64,000 nt of DNA, from NCBI GenBank assembly GCA_963989245.1, contig OZ022345.1:46313493-46377492 (forward strand), written 5' to 3'. This document shows positions 44,731 through 58,278 of the stretch, piece by piece. A program made the position numbers and the translations under genes. The stretch is from Nansenia antarctica. Lineage: Eukaryota; Chordata; Actinopteri; Argentiniformes; Microstomatidae. Each line of letters opens with the position of its first letter. The first letter of the stretch is position 1. A model generated the notes under the pieces. That model was not told the DNA's origin, did no database searches, and was given only the letters and a program-made list of their open reading frames with translations.

Positions 44731-45001
44731 TTCTTCTTTGGCGTATGGGTAGTTGTTTTCCTCTCCACTCCACCAGGCTCGGGGCCGAGGGGCTACCCTT
44801 TTACCACCCCGAGACCTGGTTGAGGGGCTCACCCGGGCTATATTTCTGGACACCCCTCCAGAAGCCACGTCATCGTCTCGTCATCTAATACCGACAGACC
44901 ATGCATCCCGTTGGGTGGGTGGTACACCGGGCAATCCAGGATAACATGGTCTGCGGTTTGGTCCTCTGCGCCACACTCGCACAACGCATTTGGGGCCAAG
45001 C
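44731..45001 (-). mobile_element. LINE tail, 5'-truncated, with TSD (copy 2)
   Basis: Same element and orientation as 38916-39242, with only a few differences and a shorter 5' end. Flanks CCATTAAGCC at 44721-44730 and 45002-45011 are identical target duplications. Confidence 0.9.
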
Positions 45002-45120
45002 CCATTAAGCCTGACTTCCGCAGTGGAAACTTGGTTGATTACAACCGATCAGACAGATGCAATGTCATACACAAACTCACTCAAATGTATTGCAAACACA
45101 TTCCAAAAGCACACAGGCCT

Positions 45121-45251
<131 letters not shown>

Positions 45252-45501
45252 ATAAGACATTTGGGTAAGGTGTCAGAAGAAGCTCCAACATTCTCATTTC
45301 CTCTCTCTTTTCATAGCACAGGAAAGTCCTTGTATATCAAATGTGTTTCCCAGGGCCAAATATAGTACTGGGACCTAAATGAAGAGGGAGAGAGGAAATG
45401 CAGACAAGCAGCACCCAGGAGAGAGGGAAGAGACAGGACAAGAGGAGGCGGAAAAGTTAAGAAGGGAAGAGGAGGAGGAGAAAGAGAGGAATATTTGAGA
45501 T

Positions 45502-45502
<1 letters not shown>

Positions 45503-45566
<64 letters not shown>

Positions 45567-45569
45567 CGT
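45503..45569. repeat. (GT)n microsatellite
   Basis: (GT)n with a single GAGT interruption. Confidence 0.96.
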
Positions 45570-46984
45570 GTATTAACAGATAATCCCTGTACTAAGGTCG
45601 TGTCCTGGCCTCTTGGTTGTGCTCTAGCTCGGTACATGTCTGTCAGGAAGCCCACAAGGCTGGAAAAAGTGAGCCAGCAGCATGTCGTCCCAGGGCCACG
45701 CCTCTGTGGCTTTCTCTCCGCTTCACACAGCCCACATCAGACACTCCTCTGCAGGGTGGGGTCGTCTGACACAGAGACACCACGCCATGAATCAACTTCC
45801 TTCGGATGTATCTGTGAGGCTCATGTTCAGAAAGTCACAATCTATGATAGATTTGACCTGTCTCCATTCAGCATGTATTTCCCCTCAGAAAGATATTGAT
45901 CAAACACTCACAGAGAACACTTGTTTACTAAATGGCAACATTTTGAAGACAGAAGACCTTTGTAAAAGCTGGGAAGAAATGTTTATTTTTTTATCAAACA
46001 AAAATGTGTGTTGCTCTTCAAGCACGGGAGTGTGGGGGAGGTTTTCTTTGTTAGATCAGAAGTGGTTGACTCCGATGCACCTGCAGACAGATATCGCCAT
46101 ACCGACCACAAACCAATGTCATTAGCTAAATGAATGTGACCTGTGTTGAGGGTGTAGATATGTGTGGGGACCATGAGAGAGGAGACTGGGACATGCTGGG
46201 TAATGTATTCTCTGTGAAAGACGGATGCCCTCACGCCCTCTGTGAAGTGTGGATGATTCTCAAGGCCCTTCCTTTATGGATTCACACCTAGTGTAGCCAC
46301 CAAAGTCCGTTCTTGAGCACACGTGCCAGTATAGTGTCACTTTCTCCTTCTTTTCATTTTGAAGGGATTATTTTGGTCCATGTGATGAAAATGCGTGTCT
46401 GACGGATCTACAGTTTTAGAGCAGGAAGTGTGACCTCGACCTGCGTGGGCTTCACTTCAGAAGCCCCCAACTCCCATCCCCCCCACCACTCCAAACCCAT
46501 AATTATACCAAGGAGCTCTTTGACCAGCAGAGTGTGTAGTTGTGTGTGTACATGCGTCTATTTGTCAGCACATATGGTATTTCACAACTTGTCGGCAAAG
46601 GAGGTAGAAGACAAGGGCACGGTATTTGCCCCTCACAAACAGACTCACACCTTACTGCAAAATGGCCTACTCAAGAGGCTCCTTCTCTTTACCTACAGTG
46701 CATAAACGCTCGCTTTCTCTCCCTCCCCCTTTCTCCTTCCTCCCTCTCTCCCCTCTCTTTCCACTGAGTTCCTTAATCTCACCTCTAGCTCAGAGGGAGA
46801 CGTTTGCATGTGGCAGTAATCCACACTCCACATTGGTTGCCATGACATCTAATCCAACGGCGTCCCGTCGTCCAGTATCACGGCATGGGCAAGACTGGAG
46901 CAGCCAGGTGAAGAGAAACATAAATGGTAAAATCATCATCATCATCATCATCATTGTCATCATCACCAGCAAAACAACCCCAGA

Positions 46985-47954
46985 ACACTATATCATCCAC
47001 TGCTACGCTGATGATACCCAAATCTATCTCAGCTCCACTCCATCCTCTCCGCTCCCCCCTCAACTGCCTGCATGAAATAAAAACCTGGATGACATTAAAC
47101 CTTCTCAAACTCAATAGTAGGAAAACAGAGCTCATGGTTGTGGCACCCAAGGCGCTGCTCCGGAAGGTTGGCGACTTCATCCTTGAGGTTGACGGCTACT
47201 CCATCTCCCCATGTTCCGAAGTCCGCAACCTGGGCGCCATCCTTGACTCCACCCTCTCCTCCTATCAAATCCGTCACCAAAACTGCCTTCTTTCACCTCA
47301 GAAACATTGCCAGACTACGACCTTCCCTCACTGACTCCGTGGCCGAAACCCTTGTCCCCGACTTCGTCACCTCCCGCCTGGACTACTGCAATGGAGTCCT
47401 GTTAGGGGTTCCCAGAAAAGCCCTGGACAGGCTCCAGACAGTATGTGCAGAACTCAGCTGCCAGGGTTCTCACCCACACCAAGCCCTGGCAGCACATCAC
47501 CTCCACCCTCATTCACCTCCACTGGCTCCCGGTCAAGTCCCGCATCACCTTCAAAATCCTCCTTCTCACCTACAAATCCCTCCACGCCTGCAGTACCTAA
47601 CTGACCTCCTCCACCAACATACCCCATCCCAGAGCCTGCGGTCCTCAGACATGGGTCTGCTCTCCACCCCCCGCACCAACCTACGGACCTTCGGGGACAG
47701 AGCCTTCAGTGTGGCAGCTCCCCCCCTTTGGAACTCTCTCCCCACAATGATCGGCAATGCCCCTACCCTGGACACCTTCAAATCAGCCCTCAAAACGTAT
47801 TTGTTCACCAAGGCCTTTGGCCCCTAGGCTAGTTGTGTCACTCTCGCTGTCTTTTGTTTTCTTCGTTTTTGTCTCTGTTCTGTCTGTCTGACTTCCTGTC
47901 TGTAAAATCTGTAAAGCGTCCTTGGGTTTGAGAAAGGCACTATGTAAAACCAAG

Positions 47955-47985
<31 letters not shown>
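46985..47985 (+). mobile_element. L2-type LINE 3' half with (ATT)n tail
   Basis: Starts inside the RT at CYADDTQIYLSS (47002), so the catalytic YADD is kept but the copy is 5'-truncated. It continues LLKLNSRKTELMVVAPKAL, a thumb region with SVTKTAFFHLRNIARLRPSL, SRLDYCNGVLLGVPRKALDR, LWNSLPTMIG and a C-terminus DTFKSALKTYLFTKAFGP then stop at about 47827. The 3' UTR has AAAGCGTCCTTGGGTTTGAG and ends in (ATT)9 at 47958-47985. Frameshifts are present (for example near 47060 and 47440). This is the best L2-type copy in the window. Confidence 0.9.
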
Positions 47986-48003
47986 CTTCATCGGTCTGCT
48001 CAG

Positions 48004-48119
48004 ACATGCTATGTAGCAGATAGCAACAGCAGTGAGAAGCAGAACCAATCCACTGACACCACACAGGTTTGATAGGCTGTATGAGTGAGTCAGGGCTGAT
48101 GCTTCAATAGTCGTGAGAG
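48004..48119 (-). repeat. Dispersed repeat, copy 2 (inverted partner at 36650)
   Basis: Reverse complement of 36650-36764 with only a few mismatches. It sits between the (ATT)n tail of the L2 copy and a (CT)n tract of 178 bp. Confidence 0.88.
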
Positions 48120-48120
48120 T

Positions 48121-48304
<184 letters not shown>

Positions 48305-49079
48305 TCCAAGAATCAACCAAACCCAAAAAAATATATTTCTCTGTATACCTTCCCTCTCAGCAACCCCTCTACTAACATTTCTCTATCACCCAGATTCTGC
48401 CACTATTCATGTCTGTAGTGAGTGATCGTCTGGTAACATAATCATCTCCCTCTCAGGGTATGTTCACTTTTTTCCACTCTCAATCTCTCATGTTTTCCAC
48501 TGCCTTACCTCTGCTCTGCTATACAGTCGTTTATTATATGTCATGGCTACTTACGTATATAGCTATAAACACTGAGGACAGTATGAGGAAATTCTACACC
48601 CCACACCTAGTAAAAAAACAACACAACAACTTCAGAGAACATCAAACAGACTCTAGCGGCAACTTAGTGAACTCTCAGTCAGTGTAGGGCAGGCAGGGCG
48701 TGTGCTCTTTACGACAATGCAAGATATTTCACAGCTTTTTTACAAAGCTGCATGGGACTCAGCATAAACAACTAGACCTAACACCCTGCCAATACAACAC
48801 AACACATGTTTATGACTCTGGCTGCTCACTGTCAGTCAGAGTCCTCAGAGCCACTCTCTATTGTAAATCAATGTGTGGGTAAATCAATGGTCTCATGGGC
48901 ACAGTTAATAGGGATTTTCATACATCCTCTTTTCCCTACAGTAAACATGCACTGTACGATATCATAATTAGTACTTATTTGCACTTCTTTGTTTATTTGT
49001 TGTTGATTGTATTGTAGACTATTGTAGTGTAATAGTGTGTAGGTTGCTTTCATGAATTGGAAGTTCATGCTGCTACTTT

Positions 49080-49182
49080 GAATTGAATTGAATTGAATTG
49101 AATTGAATTGAATTGAATTGAATTGAATTGAATTGAATTTAATTGATTTGAATTGAATTGAATTGAACTGAATTGAATTGAC
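49080..49182. repeat. (GAATT)n pentanucleotide array
   Basis: About 20 units of GAATT with a few variants (TAATT, GATTT, GAACT). Confidence 0.97.
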
Positions 49183-49796
49183 AGGGGCTTTTGTACTTGG
49201 ACCATAGATGGTGGTGAGGTCAGAGATGTGTCAGGAAGAAGTCTCTCGGGGAACAGTTTCCTCGCTGCTAAACCGAGCCACGGGATGTATACATAATGCC
49301 AACTGTAATAAATTACTCCTTTCAGGTATGCCGTCCACAAGAGACTGGATTGTTCCACTAATGCTAGTGTATGCTGGGGGGCCTCTAACCCTCTCCCTTG
49401 GCTGCAGTGTTTCATAACAACACCAGCTACCATATCACTATCACATACCCAGGTATCAGGGGAGCACTAACACACAGAGCTAGCCTACAGCCATTACAGC
49501 TGCACTGCTACACAAGCCCAAGCTGATGAATTAATAAACAACTAGGAGCTCTATGAGGTTGAGGAGGGTTGTGAAAGCAACCTGAGGGGGAACGTCAGAT
49601 CAAAATGTATTCCAATACATCTAAGTAACCTGTATGTATCCATCCAACACCGCCTTATTTTCCCCTGTCACCTCGCCTCACCTCGCTCCTTGTACTTTAA
49701 CTCAATCAACATGCTGATGGTTGCTAGGGCGACTATGACAGACTTTGGCTGTTGATCAGAATTTGCCCCTGAGAGTTGGTCTACAAGAGCAGGTCA

Positions 49797-49937
49797 GTCC
49801 AGGGTCGGTTCAGACCTCTACAGGGCAGTCAGTGAGCCCAGGGTGGGTTTGGACCTCTAAAGGGTAGTCAGTGAGCCCAGGGTGGGTTTGGCCCTCTAAA
49901 GGGTAGTCAGTGAGCCCAGGGTGGGTTTGGACCTCTA
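49797..49937. repeat. About 40-bp tandem repeat, 3.5 copies
   Basis: Tandem units built on GGGTAGTCAGTGAGCCCAGG and GTGGGTTTGGACCTCTAAA. The first copy is more diverged (GGTCGGTTCAGACCTCTACA). Confidence 0.92.
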
Positions 49938-51282
49938 ATTGTGGTGCTGTCTGGGACCTTCAGCATGTCAAGCTGCCTGTGCCTGAGTAAAAAAAAAAAA
50001 GCCTCTGCTATGTTGAGTCGTGGGCGGCGAATCGACAAGCCACAAAAACTCTGTTTCCATGGCAACACTGAGACTCAGTCTCCATGGCGACCAATAGCAG
50101 CAATAGCAGGGGAGGTTCATAAGAGAATAGAATGGACTTCTTTTTTCTTTTTTTAATGGCAGATAATAAGTACTGTCATTGTACAGTGTGTGCCTGCAGA
50201 GCTATGGTACTCCTGGGGTGCATTACCATAGCCTTGACTGAGGGTTCCAGTTGTGGTACCCAAGGGGTTTGGGGTACCTAGCTACTGATCAACTTGGTAG
50301 CCAGATACCATGGTTAGAAAAACAAAGGCAAGCCTGCATTTTCTATCAAACCTAATAATTATCAGTCAACACAGAGAAGAACACTGTACAGTACCAGACG
50401 TTGGGTTAAAAACAGGAAGCCAGTGTCTCTCTCCTGGTCACATTCACATTACAACAAGCAATAAGCATTTCACTGAAGAACACCAAACAAAAATAGCACC
50501 CTGCTGGCAACATTTCAATAACCTCCAATGCAGTCTAAGTCTGGTATGCACGGCTTTACTGTATACTGCACAAGGAATAACATTATAATTACTTGGAAAT
50601 CATTTGTTTACTTAACCACATTACAGAGTAAATAAAGAGAGGAATGGGGAGAGAAGAGAAGGAAAGAGTAAATAGAGAGAGAGAAATGAAGAGGGGGAGA
50701 AACTGCACCCCAAGGATCAATAGCATCTGGCGAGCCATTTGATGCCCGGAGAACAGCATCTCTCCCAGACTCCATGTGAGCAGGAAACTCACGTCAATAA
50801 CTCAACCAGAGAGGTGCTACGCAGCACAACACATCAAAACTTTATGCCAATTCACTGGAACAATACAAGATGTCTTTACCAGGACAAAACCAAGGGGCTT
50901 CCTTTCGATTCCACTCAGCAGCAGCCCTTTAAGCACTCTAACAGGGGGTCCCAGGGTCAATGTTGGATTTGGGGAGGGGGGAAGTTGGGGTTGGCTTTAT
51001 TCGGTGCTTTTAAAGACAAACGTGAAAGAAAAAAAAAGAGAAAATTGCCTGTCTTGTTGTTCAAAAGGAAACGAGCACACAAGGGGCCAGTCAGAGACAG
51101 GACATCACCTCTAAAGAGAGTCTCCTCTCACCAGGTCATCATGGCTGCCATCCAACCCTTCAAACTCATTCTTCGTCTCTGTCAACAGCGCAGGTTGAGA
51201 CACAAGTAGGGATGCTATCAGCCACACACTGAGCGTAGTGGGGTAACCAAACCCATGCAACTTCCTCTGATGACTTTGTTTT

Positions 51283-51490
51283 ATTTCTTTTTTTCTTCTT
51301 GTTTTTTTTCTGAGTGGGGCAGTCCCACTCATATTTTTCTTTGTATTGCAATAGAGACAGTAGAGATTTTGACAGGAAGGATGGGAGAGAGAGAAGGGAT
51401 GACATGCAGGATATGTCCGCGGCTGGAATCGAACCGGGAACACTGTGGTTACATGGTCGACGCTTAGTGTGTTACGCCACCAAGCGCCCC
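51283..51490 (-). mobile_element. tRNA-derived SINE with 14-bp target duplication
   Basis: On the minus strand: head GGGGCGCTTGGTGGCGTAAC, B box GGTTCGATTCC, body TGCATGTCATCCCTTCTCTC, tail ATATGAGTGGGACTGCCCCA and A-rich end. GATGACTTTGTTTT flanks it at 51269-51282 and 51491-51504. Confidence 0.92.
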
Positions 51491-51698
51491 GATGACTTTG
51501 TTTTCTGTGTGTGGACAACAGCATCCAATAGTAAACCATAGAGACCTCCCCGCCAGCTGTGATTGGTTTGGGGCATGTGTTGCTATGGAGGCCATTTAGC
51601 CAGAGCAAGGAGGGCTCTTGATGGAACGGTGGGGGGACGGAGAGTATAGAGAGGCAGGAATGAGGACTATTGTAAGCCAACAGAAAGGAACACACCCG

Positions 51699-51799
51699 CA
51701 CGCGCACACACACACACACACACACACACAAACATTCTCTATATCATACCCACGCATATACCCCCATACATTCTACTACACACACACACACACTCACAC

Positions 51800-51855
<56 letters not shown>
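51699..51855. repeat. (CA)n microsatellites (two blocks)
   Basis: Two (CA)n blocks at 51699-51730 and 51778-51855, separated by AT-rich sequence. Confidence 0.95.
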
Positions 51856-51858
<3 letters not shown>

Positions 51859-52447
51859 TCCCCTCTGATCCAGCCGTTTGCAGCCCTGTGGTTGCTTTGC
51901 ATTCCCAAGGCTATCCCCAGCATGCAGTGTCAGCAATGACTACAGTATATACAGGGAGCTGGCAGGACACACACACTCCCTCCCCTCACTGCTCCTCAAC
52001 TGAAAACAAGGGAAAGGCACATAAACACATGTGCTGTGGTCAGCCACAACAGAACATTGCATTGGCAAATCAAAGAATAGGCGGTGCCGCCTGCATAGAC
52101 ACAGGGATAGATAGATGTGAACAATACAGAAGCAATTAGCACTGCCGTACTGCTGTATGTATGCTATAGGGCCCAGAGAAACACAATAGTGATAGGATCC
52201 ACATAAGCCATTGGAACATTGGAACGCCCCCCCCCCCCCCTAGATTACTCCTGTAGACTGTACTCTTGTCACTGCTAACACAGCCCTATCCTCGGCTCCG
52301 TCTCTAATCCTGTCAATTCCTCTTAATCACATATAAACTTTGTCCTTTAACCCAATAATCAAATAACTAGTGTATTGTGTTGAGGTCTCTCCTCATCGCC
52401 TCTGTGTGATGGTATGTCTACACCACTGGCCGGCAATCTCATAAGGG

Positions 52448-52449
<2 letters not shown>

Positions 52450-52508
<59 letters not shown>
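52450..52508. repeat. (GT)n microsatellite
   Basis: About 29 GT units followed by a G-run. Confidence 0.97.
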
Positions 52509-52510
<2 letters not shown>

Positions 52511-53107
52511 GGGGGGTCTGTGGTTCAATACAGCAGTTTGATGGAGAGATAGGGAGGGTGGGAGTGGGGGAGAGCGGGAGTGGGGGAGGGAGGGAGGGAG
52601 GGAGGGAGTCAGAAGCCATGGTCAGCTTCATGGAGACACTTGTGTGGGGTGGGTGGTGATGGGTAAGACCTACAGACAGCAAGTGTCCCACAGACCAGAT
52701 GGCCTAAGATGAGTGCCTAAAAGAATAGTACTAGTCTACCCATCCACCTAAACATTACACTACTAGCCTATACACAATAGGGATGGGGTAAAACACACAG
52801 GGTGATGGATCAGCTATTATCCTGAGTGTGTGACAAGAGATGTGTGTGAGATATTGCCCTATATGACGTAGACATTTTGGGCTGCAGTTAATAACTGGGA
52901 CTGAGTCACATTCTGAAGTGATAGTGCTTGCTCCAAAAAGCAACATCATCTGATCCCATCACAAATCTGCCTTTAAAAAAAACACCTCTCTCCCATTTGG
53001 ATGGAGAATATAGGAGGTAAGTGTCCGGGATGAGATGAGAGAGATCACGTGAAGCATAAAGACATAGATGACACTTCTAATCCGATACCAAGGGTACAGT
53101 AAACCTG

Positions 53108-53178
53108 TGTGTGTGGGTGTTTGTGCGTGCGTGCGTTAGGGTGTTTATGCGTGCGTGCATGCGTGCGTGCGTGCGTGC

Positions 53179-53234
<56 letters not shown>

Positions 53235-53236
53235 AT
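53108..53236. repeat. GCGT and (GT)n tract
   Basis: (GCGT)n blocks with ATGC interruptions, then pure (GT)n. Confidence 0.95.
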
Positions 53237-54449
53237 GCATGTAAACCTGCATACATGTGTCTATTCAATGCTTGCTCTGTGCCTTGAGTTCCCTCATTAT
53301 TCCTCTGCTATACTCTGGACACCTCATTAAAGATCCATTAAAAAAGTGTGCATGAGTGACATCATAAAAGCAGAATATGTATGGATGAGAGCAGCAACAT
53401 GCCTGTCTGGTAGATCAAACTAACTAATGAACCATGACCCCAGATCAGCTCACCTAACATTGGCCAAACCTAAACAGCTAAATTGTCTGATACAGAGACT
53501 GCATACAGATTTGTGCACAGGAGACCAAGATAAGCTACATGGGCGTAAGCATGGTGTTGATGATAAATGAACGACTACATGACTTAGGAGCTAAAGGCCT
53601 GGTGAAGATAACCTAACGTAACCCTCCTGGGATGAGGACCAGCATGACCTCTGACCCCTCTGTGTCTCACATGTGACCTCGGCCACACAGTACAACCATA
53701 TGGGGCGAATGGAGGCGAGAGGATCCCAATAGTGTTTAGCCTACATTCTACTGTGACTACTGGACTTAAGCTATTATAGGGTGTATCAAACTAATATGAG
53801 TACATACTAGGGACTATTGAGTCCACAGTAAACCAGGCCCTTAACTGGGCATGTTACACAATACATATAATCTCCATTCCTTTCAGAAGTAAATAAACAC
53901 ATTTCCCCAAGACCCACTGAGAATAGAATACATTTGAAGTTAAAAAATAATGAACTGTATCATTTACCAGAAACACATCTGATCGTGATCAATTCCCCAG
54001 GAACATGGACCAGTGAGAATGTAGAATACAAACAGACGACTGGTGACAGTTGTATGTGTCTCAAGCGAAAGGGAAAGCCAACCCACTTAAACTTAAAGAA
54101 ACAGGATTCAATGAGTAAACAAAATAAATAAACTATAGGATGATATACTGTGTGTCTCCATGTTGGAGTGCTATCAGAGTGACAGAGGACTGAATTCCCT
54201 CTGGTTCCATTTCTCAGAAGACTCTGTGACAGTCTTTAGCCAGAGGGCCTTACATCAGCCATTTTGTTCCATCGAGGCAAGAAAGCCATTAAGAGCAACA
54301 CATAATTAAAAAAGAGAGAGTGATGGGGAAGCCTTTCCCTAGGAAAGATGTCTAGAGATCAGCAACTGCCTCACATCTGCAAAAGACCCTTTAGAACAGA
54401 AGAACTGGTATGAGATGACCTCTCAATCCCATCTCAGCAATCCAATGCA

Positions 54450-55385
54450 TCTGTGAAGTGCCATATTCAAGCCTACTGCATCAAAACTCTTGACCGGACT
54501 CCCCGCCTCCCCGCCTCCACCATCAGACCTCTGCAGCTCATTCAGAATGCTGGCGGCCGTCTGGTGTTCAATCTCCCCATGTTCTCCCATGTCACCCCCC
54601 TCTTTCGCACCATTCACTGGCTCCTGGTAGCAGCTTGCATCAGCCCCTCCCTACTTAAATGGAACAGCCCCTCCCTACTTAAATGGAACAGCCCCTCCCT
54701 ACTTGCCCCTCTGGGCCCTGGACAGTCTGGACGGATTGATGGCAGCTGCTGGATTGAAAAATCAGGTGTAGTGCTGAGGCGCAAATGTGTACATTTCAAG
54801 CCTGCAAACTGCGACACTTTAAATGAATGTGCAATAACACTATGTGCAATATGACAACCCTAGTCGTTTTATCTGTACAGTATAGTATAGTGGATAGTGT
54901 ACATAGCCTTTATTTATGTAAACCAGCTCCTTTCCCTTCTTGTTTTTTTTGTTTTTTTCTTTCCTAGCACCAGGGGAGCCACCCCTCCCAAATGTCGTTG
55001 TTTGGTACCTGTACTATAGCAATGACAATAAAGACCATTCATTCATACTTAAATGGAACAGCCTTCACTGCCCTGGTGCACCTCTGGTGGAACGAGCTTC
55101 CCACTGCTGTCAGGACTGCAAAGTCACTCCCTCTCTTCAGCTGTAGATTGAAAACCCATCTCTTCAGGCTACATCTTAACTGTCCCACCTAAAGACCCTC
55201 CTAAAGACACTCCTCCGAAAGACCTCTTCATCCTCACTACCTATTACTATAAAAATATCATAGATTTATTTTTCTTATGATGACTGATGGATAGATGATT
55301 CACATACTTAGACATGTATTTGTTGTAAGTCGCTTTGGATAAATGCGTCTGCTAAATGCCAAAAATGTAAATGTAAATGCAAAAC
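54450..55385 (+). mobile_element. L2-type LINE 3' end split by a younger LINE
   Basis: Left part (54450-54712) reads YCIKTLDRTPRLPAST, then RPLQLIQNAGGRLVFNLPMF, SHVTPLFRTIHWLLVAA. Right part (55047-55385) encodes WWNELPTAVRTAKSLPLF, then SCRLKTHLFRLHLNCPT and stop. Its 3' UTR contains AAGTCGCTTTGGATAAATGC and ends in ATGTAAATGTAAATG, the conserved 3' tail of many fish L2-like elements. The 24-bp unit containing ACTTAAATGGAACAG is repeated at the junction. Confidence 0.85.
54713..55046 (+). mobile_element. LINE 3' end, sister copy of the 20.5-22.7 kb element
   Basis: Starts GGGCCCTGGACAGTCTGGAC and ends GACAATAAAGACCATTCATT. It matches the reverse complement of 20501-20857 almost base for base; visible differences include the poly(T) run length. 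It contains only the 3' UTR. ACTTAAATGGAACAG occurs before (54653, 54677) and after (55047), consistent with target duplication at a repeated site. Confidence 0.9.
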
Positions 55386-57841
55386 AAGAGATGTTTTTGA
55401 ATTCAGAATGTTCCCATCTTTTATTAAATACTATCCAGAGGCAACAGTAGCACATTGTGAAGGCACTTAGAAACACACATACAGACATGCTTCGTGTGCC
55501 CAATTAAATGGCAGTAAACTTTAACCATGGCCAATTAAACAATGTATTTTCTAGACTGGTCTTTGACGAGAGCACTTTAATGTATGAGGATATCACAGAA
55601 GGAAAGTCGAGTTGTCTTAGAGACCTCTGTTCGTGTGTTCATCATGGCTTTAAGACTCGACAGGAGACAGATCTTCTCTCTGTAAGCGTGTTAGACTATG
55701 ATACCCATCACCATTCTCCCCCTGTGGCATAGCAGGTAGGAGGGCGGGTCTGGCTCATCGGTGGGAGGGTGGGTGGGTGGCTCGAGTGGGTGGGTTGTGT
55801 GGGTGGGATGGATCCTTCATCCCTACTGGCGAGTGAGACATGATCTCAAGGGCTCTCCAGCTCTCTGACGTTGCACACTTAGCCTACACAGTGCCCACAC
55901 AGAGATATTGTGTCCCCTCTAAGCATCTCCCTCTGTCCCTACCAGCCTATCCACCCTCAAACACATGAAAGACACTGATGCTGACAGGGAAGAGAGGAGG
56001 GGAGCAGCAGTACACAGATGAGCTGCCTGCTGCTGCTGCTGCTCATATAGGAGAATATAATAACAGTATGATTCATCCTGGTCCCCTTATGCTCCCCTAG
56101 GCTCAGCCCACACACCCTGTTGTCATCCATCTCTCCTTCTAGGATACATATCTACATCATCTACTGCTAAAGCATATGCTGTAGGATAGCATTATGCATT
56201 AAACGTATACAAAGTATTTGAGACTGTCGGAAGCACACATTCATACACATTATGCTCCAGCTAGATAGGCTATACTGTGCTGCATTACTCGTAGAAATTG
56301 CCCCTCTGTACACCTTGTATGCCGATGTTCTGTAGCACAGTTGAGTTGAACGCACGCACGCACGCACGCCATGCACGGCACTTTCTGACACTGGAGAGAT
56401 GTTCTGTCTCTGAGGCTCCTTTATCTGCCTGCCAGTGGCCATTAACCACGCAGACCTAAACCATTAAGCCATCCGATTCTAACCTCCAGTCACAACTCCC
56501 TGGTAACTACGGCAGTTACTCTGTGGCCCCACTGATGGGAGACAGATATGGAGCATTACACTGGCTGTACACGGACAACACCGCAGCACTGGGGCAGCTG
56601 TGTGAGAAAAAGAAACCGGGCCACACCACAATAAGGTTCAGAAGAGCCTTTCGCGTCAACTTGAAGGAGCAGGCTAGTCTTTGAGTGTGCCTACCTCACT
56701 ACCTCCTACCCACACAAAGGTCAGTTACCTTGAGTGACATAAAAGAGCAGTGCAGTTCAACAGGTGGCATGTATGACACATTGATGGAGTGGTGCAGCAA
56801 GCCAGGCTGTATGGAGCATTTTTTTTTACCCTCTCTTTCAACAGCAGCAGTCACTTCATTATATTTCATATACATATCTTATACATATATATCTTATTGG
56901 CTTAGTATCTTGACATTAAAACTGAGTGTGTGACATCTGCTGACCGTAAAACTGAGTGTGCATTCATAAAGGCATTCAATCTTATCACTATCACAAAAAA
57001 AGGACATCTTCCATTTCAATATCAAGGAGTATGGAGTAACCAAAAAAGCTGCTGTGGCCACAAAGTTAAATGGCAGCGTGGCAGGGAGGGTGGCAGGGTG
57101 GGGTGGGGGGGCAGTGCAATGACAGACTGGCAGCTCTGCCCACAGGGAGCTGTCCAGAGAGCTTAGGCTAATGAATGTCAGCTGAGACCGACTGTAGCTT
57201 GGGGAGGTGGTTAAAAAGATGGACCATGGCCACAAATGGCCCCTAAGAACCCACCTCATCTCTCTCACTACTTTGTTTATCGGAGCAGGCCCTTAGCCCT
57301 ATGGGTGAGATAAAGCCCTGTAGAGACAAGCCAAGCAGAGCGATCTACCGTATAGACTTGTTAGGCATGGTATACAAGTGGTTACCGTTGACGAAGCAAC
57401 GGCAGAGACGAAAGAGATAGAAAACCTTGGAAACTCTAAGAGATAAAGGAAAGGACGTAACACAGTACAACACTGTGCTGAGTCCTTGGTCTACAGAGGA
57501 AAGCTGGTGAGACACATCTTGAGGTGATTGGTGTGATAACAGAGGGCTCGATGTGTTAATGTGTTAACAGAGGGATTAATGGCTACCCTTGGCTCTCTTG
57601 GCCTCAGAGCCAATACCACCTGTGTTCAGCAGTGGGCACATCTAAACAGCCCAAAAAACTGTCTGGAGCCTATGGGCAGGGCTTGGCGTCACCCACACCA
57701 TAGCCTCCTTTCTTGCCCTCATTGCTGGCAATGCTGTTAAAACTAACAGTCATCCTACTAGTGGAGATGGAAAAGGGGAACTGGGAAACATTTTTTTTTT
57801 TTAAATCTGACAGTCAGAGAGAGAGAGAGAGAGGTAGGGAA

Positions 57842-57950
<109 letters not shown>

Positions 57951-58112
57951 TAAGAGGCGGGGGGTTCTAAGTTCTATGTTCAGTATGTTGGGGCAACTCT
58001 AGTGGCCCCTCCTCTTCTCTGCAGTAGGGCCTCCCAGTCTATTCAGGAGATGAGGTTTTAAGATTCTGATTCCCGAAATAAGGGCTGGAACAGAGCCTAG
58101 AAGGCGCATGCA

Positions 58113-58135
58113 CGATCACACACACACACACTCTC

Positions 58136-58179
<44 letters not shown>

Positions 58180-58278
58180 ACACACACACACACATACACA
58201 CACACATGCATGCACGCACGCCACGCACGCCACGCACGCCACGCACACACACACACGCACACACACACACACACACAG
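58113..58278. repeat. Compound (CA)n-(CT)n-(CA)n with CGCA units
   Basis: (CA)n, (CT)n, (CA)n, then GCACGCCAC repeated about three times, then (CA)n. Confidence 0.95.

Larger units (their letters stand above)
51505..54449. other. Intronic stretch with (CA)n and (GT)n
   Basis: Contains (CA)n at 51699-51730 and 51778-51855, a C-run at 52228-52241, (GT)n at 52450-52508, (GGGA)n near 52584-52608 and GCGT/GT at 53108-53236. The rest shows no gene. Confidence 0.65.

Noticed and set aside
47138..47827. 229-codon open frame as a cellular gene
   Set aside because: Its second half is the L2 LINE thumb and C-terminus, and the first part is a shifted frame of the same element.
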